The notes: a model not told the origin generated them from the sequence alone. A DNA stretch of 64,000 bases from an uncultured Paracoccaceae bacterium (GCA_951812615.1 CATOSU010000010.1:124001-188000), one strand, 5' to 3'; positions 52,763-61,930 are shown, counted from the first letter of the stretch. Translations and numbers: made by a program.

Positions 52763-53773
52763 TCAGTCGGCTTCGCAGTGATACCGCCCAAGGATTTCGA
52801 CTTCGGATTTCGACCCCAGGATCACCGGCACACGTTGGTGGTGCGACGTCGGTTGGATTTCGAGGATGCGTTCGGTGCCCGTCGATGCCCGACCACCGGC
52901 CTGTTCAACGACGAGCGCCATGGGGTTGGCTTCATACATCAGGCGCAGCTTGCCGCCGTCAGCACGGTTTCCGGCGTCGCCGGGATACATGAAGACACCG
53001 CCGCGCGTCAGGATACGGTGAACCTCGGCCACCATCGAGGCGATCCAGCGTGTGTTGAAGCTTTTGCCGCGCGGCCCGTCTACCCCCTGCAGGCATTCGT
53101 CGAAATACCGTCGGATCGGCGCGTCCCATAGCTTGTAGCGCGACGCGTTGATCGCAAATTCTGCAGTTTCCACAGGTATCTTCATACTTGGGCTCGTCAG
53201 TCGGAACTCTCCGGTTCCTCGCTGATGAGTAAAGCCATCGACACCATGCCCAGCGGTCAGGACCAAACTGGTGGACGGGCCGTAGACAGAATTGCCGGCG
53301 CAAACCTGTTCGGCACCCGGACGCAGAACCGACCGGTCATCGCCCGCATCGATCGGGCCGTTAAGCCGTGTGATTGAGAATATCGAGCCGACGGACATGT
53401 TCAGCTCCAAATTCGATGAGCCGTCCAATGGATCAAAATAGACAAGATAGTCGCCCGAGTCTGGATCGTCCTTCAGCCAATAGACCTCGTCGACTTCTTC
53501 GGAGACCAGCGCCGCAACGGCGCTGCAATTTGAGCAGTGTTTCACGAAGACATCGTTTGCGATGACGTCCAGCTCTTTTTGGGATTCGCCCTGCACGTTG
53601 ACTGAACCGGCCTCCCCCAGATTTCCGGCAAATGGACCATTTCTGACCAGATGCGAGATTATCCGGCAAGCCGTGGCGATATCTTCCAGCAAAAAGATCA
53701 GATCTCTGTCCAGCCCGGGGTTCTTTTCTGGGTCAAGCAGCACTTCGCGCAATGTCTGGTGAGCTTCGCTCAT
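52763..53773 (-). CDS. fbp: class I fructose-1,6-bisphosphatase
   Basis: 336 residues. The metal site is [11 protein letters not shown] and [21 protein letters not shown], followed by [20 protein letters not shown] and [13 protein letters not shown]. It removes the C1 phosphate of fructose (and probably sedoheptulose) bisphosphate, making the aldolase step irreversible. It sits between the OiaK-type kinase and the aldolase in one operon. The cysteine pair in KHCSNCSA near residue 80 is unusual but not interpretable. Confidence 0.93.
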   Translation of the reverse strand: MSEAHQTLREVLLDPEKNPGLDRDLIFLLEDIATACRIISHLVRNGPFAGNLGEAGSVNVQGESQKELDVIANDVFVKHCSNCSAVAALVSEEVDEVYWLKDDPDSGDYLVYFDPLDGSSNLELNMSVGSIFSITRLNGPIDAGDDRSVLRPGAEQVCAGNSVYGPSTSLVLTAGHGVDGFTHQRGTGEFRLTSPSMKIPVETAEFAINASRYKLWDAPIRRYFDECLQGVDGPRGKSFNTRWIASMVAEVHRILTRGGVFMYPGDAGNRADGGKLRLMYEANPMALVVEQAGGRASTGTERILEIQPTSHHQRVPVILGSKSEVEILGRYHCEAD

Positions 53774-53840
53774 TTCTCAGTATTCCAATTCGCTCTGCGG
53801 TCGTTTCGGACCGCGATTTCTTGTTGTTGCCACGCCGAAT

Positions 53841-55262
53841 TCACCGTGCACCGCCACCGTCCCGAACCCACCCGAAGTAGTCCGGTGTTCCCATCTGCCC
53901 GCCCTTCAACGCCAGCTCGAGGCCATCCACCGGTCCCTCGGCATGCGCGCGGAAGATCGAGGCTCCCGGAATCGTCGGTGCCAAGGCCGACAGCGCGTAG
54001 ATGCCCAATTGCTGGGTCACAAAGCCCGATGTATCGCCGCCAGAGACCACCGCGCGGGTGGTGCCGGTCTGATCGAGAACGCGTTGAAGGACAAAACCGA
54101 GTGCTTCGCCGACGGTCCGGTTTGCGGCCGACATGTCCATGTCATTTGCGGCGACCGCCTCTCTGAACCGCTCGACGGCCGGGTCGTCCGGACCTTCCGC
54201 TGTATGAACCAGAGGGTCACGACCCTGAGAGAGTTCTTCAACTGCAGCTTTGGCTGTTCGTTGAATTTCCGCCTCAACACTGTCCTTCCCGCCTGTCACG
54301 CGGGCCGCATCAAACGCGATGCATGAAAACCCGTTTGCCTGGGCCCATGCGATCTGGTCTGCGGTCGTGGGCGAGACTGACCCGGACACGCTCATCATGC
54401 GGTCAGACCGGCCAATGCCACGCGCGGGCGCGGGCTTGTCCAGAACACCGGCATTTTGCCACTGCTCGACGAGCGCATATTCGATGCCCTGCGAGCCGAC
54501 GACAAAGCGGCATTTGTCGCGCGCCTCCCAGATCAACTGACCTGCGCGAGCATCCGTTCCCGCGTCGATACTGTCGATTGCCACGACCGAGATGAGGTCA
54601 TGGCTGCTCGCAGTGTCCGGTAGTCGAGCGCTTCCGTCGGCCAAAGCCGGGAACGGCAACATGTGCCCTTTCAGCCGGTCGGATTGCTTGCAGATGTGGC
54701 GCGCGACATCGGACTCTGTCATCGGCGTCACCGGATGACGTGACATGACCGGGTGGCGGTCCAAGCGGACTACGTCATCCCCGGCACCTGCAAACAGATG
54801 GCCGAAACACTGGTAACGCTGCATGCAAGGCGCGGCGACGAGGACGGGAACGACTTGCGTTTCGAAGCACGCCGCTCCGATTTCGATCGCTCGCCCGATC
54901 GAGCCGGTTTCAGGTGAGGAATCAAGCGTCGAGCAAACTTTGTAGTGAACGAGGCCTGGGTCCAGCGCGCCAAGACCCGCGAAACCGCCCGGTAAAGTTG
55001 CATCCATCCACTCCGGCGGCTTCGTCCGCGCGGTCGACGCGATTCCAATCCCGCGCAGATCGGGGAACCTTTGCAGCTGCTCCAACGTGGGAATATCAAG
55101 GAATAACAACGACTGTAGCCCGGCGAATGTGAGCACCTCCATGGTTGCCGCTGCTCCGGTAAAATCGTCCCCGTACCAGGCAACTAGAATGTCCTGGTCG
55201 GCAATCGCCTTCGACGGTTCCGGCACGTCGGCTGCCTCATTCCTAACGTTTGCACTTGACAT
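53841..55262 (-). CDS. oiaK: DUF1537 acid-sugar kinase, probable 3-oxo-isoapionate kinase
   Basis: 473 residues, the normal length for four-carbon acid sugar kinases. The N-terminal domain has AWYGDDFTGAAATMEVLTFA, and the C-terminal nucleotide domain AVVSGGDTSGFVTQQLGIYA. DUF1537 kinases phosphorylate tetronates, threonates or 3-oxo-isoapionate. Operon with FBPase, aldolase and the RuBisCO-like protein, divergent from the OiaX-like gene, selects the 3-oxo-isoapionate assignment. It would yield the 4-phosphate substrate of the RuBisCO-like decarboxylase. OtnK/DtnK-type tetronate kinase is the alternative. Confidence 0.75.
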   Translation of the reverse strand: MSSANVRNEAADVPEPSKAIADQDILVAWYGDDFTGAAATMEVLTFAGLQSLLFLDIPTLEQLQRFPDLRGIGIASTARTKPPEWMDATLPGGFAGLGALDPGLVHYKVCSTLDSSPETGSIGRAIEIGAACFETQVVPVLVAAPCMQRYQCFGHLFAGAGDDVVRLDRHPVMSRHPVTPMTESDVARHICKQSDRLKGHMLPFPALADGSARLPDTASSHDLISVVAIDSIDAGTDARAGQLIWEARDKCRFVVGSQGIEYALVEQWQNAGVLDKPAPARGIGRSDRMMSVSGSVSPTTADQIAWAQANGFSCIAFDAARVTGGKDSVEAEIQRTAKAAVEELSQGRDPLVHTAEGPDDPAVERFREAVAANDMDMSAANRTVGEALGFVLQRVLDQTGTTRAVVSGGDTSGFVTQQLGIYALSALAPTIPGASIFRAHAEGPVDGLELALKGGQMGTPDYFGWVRDGGGAR

Positions 55263-55271
55263 GCTTACCTA

Positions 55272-55292
55272 ATTAGTACCTGATCATATCAG
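55272..55292 (-). promoter_or_regulatory. 21-bp shared motif, site 1 (oiaK/oiaX intergenic)
   Basis: On the minus strand it reads CTGATATGAT, C, AGGTACTAAT. The core CTGATATGATCAG is a perfect 5-3-5 palindrome. A TTGACA (minus strand, near 55299) lies just upstream, so the motif falls in the promoter spacer of the kinase operon. Same consensus as 47244 and 57374. Confidence 0.75.
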
Positions 55293-55344
55293 TTGTCAAT
55301 CACGTACACCGCCGTGGGCGGCCAAAAGACGCGGGAGAAACCAA

Positions 55345-56175
55345 GTGACCAAGCTAGCACTGTTCGGAGCAGGCGGGAAAATGGGTATGCGCCTCGGCGC
55401 AAACCTGGCCAAGAGTTCTGACTTCGAGACCTTGCATGTCGAAGTATCCGAAGAGGGCCAGCAGCGGGTGCGAACGGCGTTCGGCGTCGACTGCGTCGAT
55501 CCGGATACCGCGCTTGAAGGGGCGGATGTCATCGTGTTGGCAGTTCCCGACACTGTAATCGGAAAGGTCGCTTCGGGTATCATCGGCAAAATCAAACCGG
55601 GCGCGATGCTCTTTTGTCTCGACGGAGCCGCGCCCTTTGCCGGGCATCTACCCAAACGGGATGACGTCACCTACTTCGTTTCCCACCCCTGCCATCCCCC
55701 GATCTGGAATGACGAAACCGAAATGGATGCAAAGTTGGATTACTTCGGGGGAATCGCCGCCAAACAAGGCATTGTGAACGTTCTGGTTCAGGGGCCTGAG
55801 AGTGACTACGCATTGGGAGAAGCTGTCGGCAAGACAGCCTATGCGCCGGTGGTGCGCTCGCACCGAGTGACGTTGCACCAATTTGCGCTGTTGGAACCCG
55901 GCCTGTCGGAAACCGTCAACGGTTCGCTGATGAAGGTCTTGCGCGAGGCCATGGACGAGGTCGTCAAGAAGGGCGTTTCGTACGACTGCGCTCGCGATTT
56001 CCTGCTGGGACACATGAACATCATGGGTGCCGTTATGTTTGACCAACACAAAGGTGTCTTTTCGGATGCAGCAAACAAAGCGATCGAATTCGGGATTCCT
56101 GTTTTGATGCGTGACGATTGGAAACGGGTGTTTGACGACGACGAGATTGCGGCAAGTGTGGAGCGGATAACGTAG
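55345..56175 (+). CDS. oiaX: NAD-binding oxidoreductase, probable D-apionate oxidoisomerase
   Basis: 276 residues from a GTG at 55345 with GGGAGAAA upstream. The Rossmann start is TKLALFGAGGKMGMRLGANL; then ADVIVLAVPDTVIGKVASGI and HPCHPPIWND, with a C-terminal helical domain of the phosphogluconate-dehydrogenase-related type (HMNIMGAVMFDQ). This matches the family of D-apionate oxidoisomerases as I recall it, which make 3-oxo-isoapionate. Being divergent from the kinase, with the shared operator between, fits the first step of the pathway. A 3-hydroxyacid dehydrogenase of other specificity is possible. Confidence 0.72.
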   Translation: MTKLALFGAGGKMGMRLGANLAKSSDFETLHVEVSEEGQQRVRTAFGVDCVDPDTALEGADVIVLAVPDTVIGKVASGIIGKIKPGAMLFCLDGAAPFAGHLPKRDDVTYFVSHPCHPPIWNDETEMDAKLDYFGGIAAKQGIVNVLVQGPESDYALGEAVGKTAYAPVVRSHRVTLHQFALLEPGLSETVNGSLMKVLREAMDEVVKKGVSYDCARDFLLGHMNIMGAVMFDQHKGVFSDAANKAIEFGIPVLMRDDWKRVFDDDEIAASVERIT

Positions 56176-56373
56176 CGAGGGACGCTGCATTAAGTTGGCG
56201 AGTGCAAAAACCCTCCCGATGTGCGCGCGCCACTTTCCGAAATGCCAAGCCAACCCAAAGTAAGGACATGTTGATCAATCAAATCCGCGAATAAGGCGGG
56301 ACAAAAGCGGGACGTGTTCGCTTGTCGTACCAGTTGAATGGCTCTAACGTGCCATTCGGACGCAGGAGGTGAC

Positions 56374-57111
56374 ATGGCCAGAAACTCATCTGACGACCTT
56401 GATTTCGGTACGGCGCCGATTACGCGGCAAAAGCTGTCGGACCAGGTCTATGACCGGATGTGGGAGATGATTGTTTCAGGTGAACTCGCGCCTGGAGATG
56501 CAATTCCCTCCGAACGGATTCTGATGGAGAAGTTCGGTGTTGGTCGTCCCGCGGTACGCGAGGCCCTCCAAGCGCTGGCCAACAAGGGCGTCATCACGAT
56601 TTCGCAAGGCGAGCGCAGCCGGGTGAATGAACTCAGCGCGACAATCGCGTTGGATCAGGTCGACGAAATCGCAAAGCTCCTGTTGTCGGCAGAGCCGTCA
56701 AACCTGGAACACCTCAAGCAGATTAGAAAGATCCTGGAAGCAGGTACGGTACGCTTCGCCGCGGAGAATTCCACTGACGAAGATGTTCGCAAACTGCGTG
56801 AAATCATCGAGAATCAGCGGGGGCAGGAGAAGAACTCTAAAGGCTTCATCGAGGCAGATATCGATTTTCATGTGACGATCGCCCGGATGACCAAGAACCC
56901 GCTTCTGCAATCCGTGACCCAAGCGATGCTAACGTGGCTTTTTGAGTACTACACACCTTTGCTGCACTGGTCCGGTCGAGAAAAAACGACGCTGCTGGAA
57001 CACGAAAAACTCGTCGATCACCTTGCGGCACATGATGCCGACAGCGCGGCGAACCTGATGCGGGATCACCTTAGCCGGTCCGACCCGCTCTACACGACCG
57101 GCGCCGCTTAG
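56374..57111 (+). CDS. GntR-family (FadR subfamily, FCD domain) regulator
   Basis: 245 residues from ATG 56374 behind AGGAGGT; an upstream ATG at 56338 lacks a ribosome site. The winged helix is QVYDRMWEMIVSGELAPGDA, SERILMEKFGVGRPAVREAL, and GVITISQGERSRV. The FCD effector domain follows, with FIEADIDFHVTIARMTKNPL and HEKLVDHLAAHDADSAANLM (metal/carboxylate-binding). Regulators of this type repress sugar-acid loci until the acid binds. The three 21-bp motifs at 47244, 55272 and 57374 are its likely operators. Confidence 0.9.
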   Translation: MARNSSDDLDFGTAPITRQKLSDQVYDRMWEMIVSGELAPGDAIPSERILMEKFGVGRPAVREALQALANKGVITISQGERSRVNELSATIALDQVDEIAKLLLSAEPSNLEHLKQIRKILEAGTVRFAAENSTDEDVRKLREIIENQRGQEKNSKGFIEADIDFHVTIARMTKNPLLQSVTQAMLTWLFEYYTPLLHWSGREKTTLLEHEKLVDHLAAHDADSAANLMRDHLSRSDPLYTTGAA

Positions 57112-57150
57112 ACGACATCTCGTCTGTAGCGCTCCCCGCTAAACCTGAAT

Positions 57151-57193
57151 CACATAACGCGGCCTGAAATCAGAGATTTCAACGCGTTATGTG
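57151..57193. other. 43-bp near-perfect inverted repeat after the GntR gene
   Basis: Outer arms CACATAACGCG and CGCGTTATGTG (11 of 11 pairing) enclose inner arms GAAATC and GATTTC with a 3-base loop. Only GCCT/AA bulge. There is no T-run on either side, so it is not a classical terminator; it may still end the gntR message, be a protein-binding dyad, or be a small mobile-repeat relic. The rest of 57112-57642 holds only the promoter and operator of the TRAP genes. Confidence 0.7.
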
Positions 57194-57357
57194 ATGTTTG
57201 GCGTCTCTAGTTATACGCGAAACGCCATATTCTGCTGTTCTTACACCCTCTTGCCTTCGGCGGACGGGAAGGGATGCAACTACTCCGCCCACGCTACACC
57301 TCAGGACAATCTCGGGCTGATTCCGTCGAGGTCGGGCCACATGTATGTGATTATAGC

Positions 57358-57386
57358 TTGACATGATTACATCATTAGCATCTTAT
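57358..57386 (+). promoter_or_regulatory. promoter of the TRAP transporter genes
   Basis: TTGACA at 57358, a 17-base spacer, and TCTTAT at 57381 (four of six matches to TATAAT). The -10 box lies inside the 21-bp motif at 57374-57394, as expected for a repressor site. Confidence 0.55.
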
Positions 57387-57394
57387 CATACCAG
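57374..57394 (-). promoter_or_regulatory. 21-bp shared motif, site 2 (upstream of dctP)
   Basis: On the minus strand it reads CTGGTATGAT, A, AGATGCTAAT. It matches the sites at 47244 and 55272 at the 15 invariant positions. It covers the -10 box of the TRAP promoter. Confidence 0.75.
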
Positions 57395-57642
57395 TTATTC
57401 AGATTAAGGCTGCGCCTTCCGGCGAGATAACTGCCTGAATTCGCTTCTGCCGGCGCTGGCAGTGGTGAGTGCGACGCGGATCAAAGCGGGAGCAAGCCTA
57501 GTCAGGGGACGAATGACAGCGGGCACCTGACGCGCCTGTGCGCGAATGGCTGTTCGGTTTTGGAAACGCCGCTGCTTTCAAATTGGTGGCAACGTGCGGC
57601 CCGTCTGCGGCCGGACCAATAGGAGCGATAAGGGAGGACCTC

Positions 57643-58662
57643 ATGCTCAAAACTGTAACAAACACTCTTCTGGCCAGTGCGGCCATTGTCGTTGTCGGGG
57701 CCGGGGCGGTCGCCGCTCAGACGACCCTGCGTATTCAAACGCATTCGGGTCAGTCATCGCCATACGGCGTCGCGATCCAACAGTTTGTCGACAACGTCAA
57801 CACCATGTCGGGCGGCGATTTGACTATCGAAGCGTTTTACGGTTCGTCCGTTGTTCCTTCGGCTGAAACCTTCGACGCTGCCAAGAACGGTATCCTCGAT
57901 TGCGACATGACCAACGGTTCATACCAAGCCGGTAAGAACGCCGCGTTCCAGTTTGTTGCTGACACTATGGGTGGCTATGACACTCCGCTGCAGTTTCAGG
58001 CTTGGGTTCGCGCCGGTGGCGGCACAGAGGCCATAAACGAGCTTTATGCTTCGCACGACATGACATTCATCGGTGCGCATGTCGGCGGTCAGGAATCGCT
58101 AAACTCGACACGTCCAATTGCCGGCGTTGCCGATCTGGAAGGCTTCAAGTTCCGTTCGCCTCCGGGCATGGAATCCGACATCTTCGCGGCACTTGGCGCC
58201 TCGCCCATAGTTATGGACTTCACCGAGGTTATCACCGCGCTGGAATCGGGCATCATTGACGGTGCTGACGCCTCGACGCTGGGAACCAACCTGAACATCG
58301 GTGTCTATGACGTCGCCAAGCACACGACGTTCCCGGGCTTCCACTCGATGTCCTCGGACCACCTGGCCTGCCGGACCAGTGTCTGGGAAAGCCTAACCGA
58401 TCAGCAGCGTCGCATCATCGAAGTGGCCCACACCTAGGTTGCCATGGATGTGATGATCTCGACGCTGGTAAACAATGGCGAAGCGCTGGCGCAAATGCCC
58501 GACAAAGGCGTGACGACATACAACTGGTCGAAAGAAGACCGGGCCGCCTTCCGTGCAGCGGCACAGGGCGTGTGGGCTGAATGGGCCACCAAATCGCCCG
58601 AGGCCGGCGCGATGGTTGCCAGCCACGAAGCGTTCCTGAAGCGCATCGGCCTGGCTCAATAA
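57643..58662 (+). pseudogene. dctP: TRAP transporter solute-binding protein DctP with internal TAG
   Basis: ATG 57643 follows GGGAGG. Signal peptide MLKTVTNTLLASAAIVVVGA is followed by the TRAP binding fold: LRIQTHSGQSSPYGVAIQQF, PSAETFDAAKNGILDCDM, ADLEGFKFRSPPGMESDIF, GIIDGADASTLGTNL. At 58435-58437 a TAG follows IIEVAHT; the same frame continues VAMDVMISTLVNNGEALAQM ... EAFLKRIGLAQ to 58662. Joined it is the usual 339 residues. A K (AAG) codon would be expected there. Truncation removes about 75 C-terminal residues that form part of the second lobe, so transport would fail unless the stop is an error or is suppressed. Confidence 0.82.
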
Positions 58663-58686
58663 CTCGTGCCATCGATGAGATTTGAT

Positions 58687-58716
58687 CGCCGGCGTCGAGT
58701 TATGCCGGCGGTTTTT
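58687..58716 (+). terminator. stem-loop with T-run between dctP and dctQ
   Basis: Arms CGCCGGC and GCCGGCG (7 bp) with a 10-base loop, followed by GTTTTT. It is a good rho-independent terminator or attenuator, which would make the binding protein far more abundant than the membrane subunits. Confidence 0.75.
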
Positions 58717-58766
58717 CAACGGCCAGTTTCACCTGAAAACTGTGGTCGGGAAATTGGGAGGAAAAA

Positions 58767-59387
58767 ATGGTCGAACATGAAAAAACCGGCCCGCTGGACC
58801 TGATTACGTGGGGCGTCAGCCGCATCACGATGTGGCTACCTGTCTTTATCGTATCGATCATCTTCTTCGAAGTGCTGCTTCGATATGTTTTTCAATCGCC
58901 AACGCTTTGGGTGAACGAGACGTCCCTTTGGGTTGCTGGTGCAGTCTACATGACGGCTGGGCTCTACTCGATGCAGCAACGCAGCCACATCCGGATTTTC
59001 ATTCTCTATGACCTGGCCCCAATGTGGATGCGCCGCCTGTTCGACGTTTTGTCGACCATTTGTGTCTGCATATTCGCATTTGCGGTGATCTGGGGATCAT
59101 TCGACGACGCAGTCACCAAGTTCATGACTTGGGAGAGGTTTGGCACGAAATTCGACCCGCCGATCCCGGCGACCCTCTATCCACTGATCCTGATTACCAT
59201 GTTTTTGCTGGCGATCCAGGCGGTCTCGAACCTGATCTATGACTGGAACACCGACCAGGGCGAACGCCAGTATGTCGAGGATATCGAAGACCTGCTGGAG
59301 GATGTTGGCGCCGATCACCTTGACGCCCGTCCGGCGGGAGAAGCGGGTGATCATCCGGACACCGACAAAACCGCCTCCAAAAAATAA
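58767..59387 (+). CDS. dctQ: TRAP transporter small permease DctQ
   Basis: 206 residues, start preceded by GGGAGGAAA. Four membrane helices (about 15-35, 45-65, 85-110, 135-155) include SPTLWVNETSLWVAGAVYMT and the QQRSHIRIFILYD loop typical of DctQ. The acidic C-terminal tail (DIEDLLEDVGAD...) is cytoplasmic and longer than usual. It pairs with DctM. Confidence 0.88.
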   Translation: MVEHEKTGPLDLITWGVSRITMWLPVFIVSIIFFEVLLRYVFQSPTLWVNETSLWVAGAVYMTAGLYSMQQRSHIRIFILYDLAPMWMRRLFDVLSTICVCIFAFAVIWGSFDDAVTKFMTWERFGTKFDPPIPATLYPLILITMFLLAIQAVSNLIYDWNTDQGERQYVEDIEDLLEDVGADHLDARPAGEAGDHPDTDKTASKK

Positions 59388-59419
59388 CTGGAAAAACACC
59401 GCCGAGGGAACAAACGACC

Positions 59420-61003
59420 ATGGATATCGGAACCATTTCACTCGTATTGCTGCTGGGAATGCTGATTCTCCTGGCGATTGGCATGCCACTGGGATTTGCT
59501 TCAGGCTTTCTTGCCGTTGTCGTCATGGTCATGAAGTTCGGACCGGATTTGATTTTCGGCGATTTCGGAACAGGGCCGCTCAATATTCTCGGCAAACGTA
59601 TTTATGGCATCATGACGAGTTACGTCTTGGTGTCTGTCCCTCTATTCATATTTATGGCCAACTTGCTGGAGCGATCCGGCATCGCCAGGGACATGTACAC
59701 GACCCTAGAGCGCTGGATGAACAAGACCCGCGGCGGCATCGCAGTGGTGACTGCTCTGATGGCCGTCGTAATGGCCGCCATGTCGGGCATCATCGGTGGC
59801 GAAGTCGTTCTGTTGGGACTAATCGCACTGCCCCAGATGTTGCGGCTGGGCTATAATCAGAACCTGGCCATCGGCACCATCTGTGCATCTGGTTCGCTCG
59901 GAACGATGATCCCGCCGTCGATCGTGCTGATCTTTTATGGCCTGATAACTGAAACTTCGATCCACGCGATGTTCCAGGCGGCGTTTGTGCCGGGCTTCAT
60001 CCTGGCGGGCTGCTACATCGCCTACATCCTTATTCGCACGAATCTGCAACCGCACCTGGCGCCGCTGCCAGAGCCATCAGAGAATGATCTGACCGGGAAA
60101 CAAAAACGTGTCTACGGCATCTCGCTGATTGCTATGCTGATTGGCGCGGCGGCGGCAATCTTGTTTCTGCGCGCCGGTTTTTACAACACAATCGGAACGC
60201 CGCAAGTTGACACAGGCAAGATCAGCGTTAGCTTCCTGCTCGGGTCCGCGGCTTTGGCGATTGCGCTTGGTGCGTTCCTGTTCTTTGTGATTGGTCCAAA
60301 ACAGTCCAAAGCAGCATGGGAAAATGGCAAGGGCATGGTCGCGCCGCTGCTGATTGTCTTTGTGGTGCTTGGGTCCATCTATGGCGGCATTACCGGAATC
60401 ACCGAAGCTGCAGGCATCGGATCCGTCGCCGTCTTGCTCTTAATTATCCTGCGCGGCGAGTTTTCCTGGACTTTGCTGACCGAAGCCTCGATGCGGACGT
60501 TCAAATCCACCGGGACAATCATGTGGGTGACGCTCGGTGCGACGGCGCTTGCTGACGCCTATACGATCGCGGGTGGTCCGTCATATGTCGCCAACCTGAT
60601 CGTTGGCATGGACATGCCGACGCTCGGTATCCTGCTGATCATGATGCTGGTCTTCCTCTTTATGGGAGCATTCATGGACTGGACGGGGATTGTTCTGCTG
60701 GTCATGCCGGTGTTCCTGCCCATCGTTTTGAAACTGCCGCGCGAAGAGTTGGGCCTCTTTGGCGGGCTTGATACTCAGCTTGCCGTGCAGGTTTGGTTTG
60801 GCGTTCTGTTCTGCGTCAACATGCAGGTCAGCTTCCTGTCGCCACCCTTCGGCGGTGCGGCCTTCTATCTGAAGTCCGTGGCTCCTCCGCACATCACCTT
60901 GCCGGATATCTTCAAAAGCTTCCTGCCCTTCATCGGGATTCAGATCATGGTGCTGATGCTCATCCTGCTGTTGCCGCAGATCACAACGCTCTTCCTGCAT
61001 TGA
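59420..61003 (+). CDS. dctM: TRAP transporter large permease DctM
   Basis: 527 residues, polytopic. DctM landmarks: GMLILLAIGMPLGFASGFLA, VPLFIFMANLLERSGIARDM, GGIAVVTALMAVVMAAMSGI, CASGSLGTMIPPSIVLIFYG, GGITGITEAAGIGSVAVLLL. A non-canonical insertion of about 80 residues near 230-310 links two halves (ISLIAMLIGAAAAILFL). With DctPQ it imports an acid driven by sodium; position next to the OiaX/GntR genes makes D-apionate or a related acid the likely cargo. Confidence 0.92.
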   Translation: MDIGTISLVLLLGMLILLAIGMPLGFASGFLAVVVMVMKFGPDLIFGDFGTGPLNILGKRIYGIMTSYVLVSVPLFIFMANLLERSGIARDMYTTLERWMNKTRGGIAVVTALMAVVMAAMSGIIGGEVVLLGLIALPQMLRLGYNQNLAIGTICASGSLGTMIPPSIVLIFYGLITETSIHAMFQAAFVPGFILAGCYIAYILIRTNLQPHLAPLPEPSENDLTGKQKRVYGISLIAMLIGAAAAILFLRAGFYNTIGTPQVDTGKISVSFLLGSAALAIALGAFLFFVIGPKQSKAAWENGKGMVAPLLIVFVVLGSIYGGITGITEAAGIGSVAVLLLIILRGEFSWTLLTEASMRTFKSTGTIMWVTLGATALADAYTIAGGPSYVANLIVGMDMPTLGILLIMMLVFLFMGAFMDWTGIVLLVMPVFLPIVLKLPREELGLFGGLDTQLAVQVWFGVLFCVNMQVSFLSPPFGGAAFYLKSVAPPHITLPDIFKSFLPFIGIQIMVLMLILLLPQITTLFLH

Positions 61004-61011
61004 CGGGCTCC

Positions 61012-61053
61012 GCCGGCCGCTGCGAGTTCTCGCGACGGCCGGTGTTCGTTTTT
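61012..61053 (+). terminator. rho-independent terminator of the TRAP operon
   Basis: Arms GCCGGCCG (61012) and CGGCCGG (61036) with an inner pairing CGAG/CTCG, followed by GTTCGTTTTT. It lies 9 bases after the dctM stop. The remaining bases to 61427 contain no gene I can support. Confidence 0.75.
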
Positions 61054-61427
61054 GGTGCGGGGTCCTCAGTCCAGAGGATTGCCAAGGCAAAGACGCCGAC
61101 AATCGGAAAACTAATCAACGATCCCGGCGATCTCAGCTCGGAACGGTAGCGGGTATGGTTTCCGCATATCCGAACCCATTACGCACTGAAAGAACGACCA
61201 GGCGCGCGATTGTAGCCCTGAATGGACCACGGGACGGATCACAGGCATTGGGCTACTCCAAGCTCGATTTGACGTTTATGCCTGCCGAGTTGAGAGCTGG
61301 GCTGACCAGCGTATTTCACCAAGTCGGTCGCTGAAATCGAACCAGACCGGGAAATTCCGAACCGCGGGTTTGCGGCGATCGGTTTGAACAATCGACAGCA
61401 TGACAATCCGGAACAACTTATCAGTTT

Positions 61428-61930
61428 TCAGCTGATGGCGCCCGTTTTCAGCTTCGCGCGCCAGTTTTGGCTGTCGAGGATGGTCTGGTTGACAATACCG
61501 ACTGGCACTTCACCTTGTGAAACGGCCAAAACCGCCGCAATATCGTCTGCCCCGATCCCGGCGAAACACTGGTCAGTCCAGCAGAGCGCATGGGGCGTTA
61601 CAATGACATTTTCCATCTGGAAGAGTGGGTTTTCGGCACCACTGGGTTCATCCTCAAAGACGTCGAGACCGGCCCCCGCCAACCGCCCTGCCTGAAGCGC
61701 CTCAATCAGCGCAGTCTCATCCACAATCGGCCCGCGCGCAGTATTGATCACATGGGAACTGGGTTTCATCAGGGCCAGTTTTTCGGCATCTACGAGACGC
61801 TCGGTTGCCGGGCTGAGCGGACAGTTGATCGCCAGAAAGTCTGCTTGCCGGAACACGTCCTCAAGACCGACAAGTTCTACCCCTAGTTCTTTGGCTGATG
61901 CTTCGTCTGCATAGGGATCGGCCGCAATGA
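61428..61930 (-). pseudogene. D-2-hydroxyacid dehydrogenase, 5' end removed by the IS junction
   Basis: The recognisable part begins at the IS edge (61930) in the middle of the nucleotide-binding domain (LIAADPYADEASAKELGVEL). It continues with DFLAINCPLSPATERLV, ALMKPSSHVINTARGPIVDE then ALIEALQAG, and GAGLDVFEDEP, NVIVTPHAL. The dinucleotide GxGxxG and everything before it, about 160-170 residues, are missing. The family reduces 2-oxo acids (glyoxylate, hydroxypyruvate, phosphoglycerate type). Without its start it is inactive. An accidental start inside the IS gives the open frame to 61943. Confidence 0.85.
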
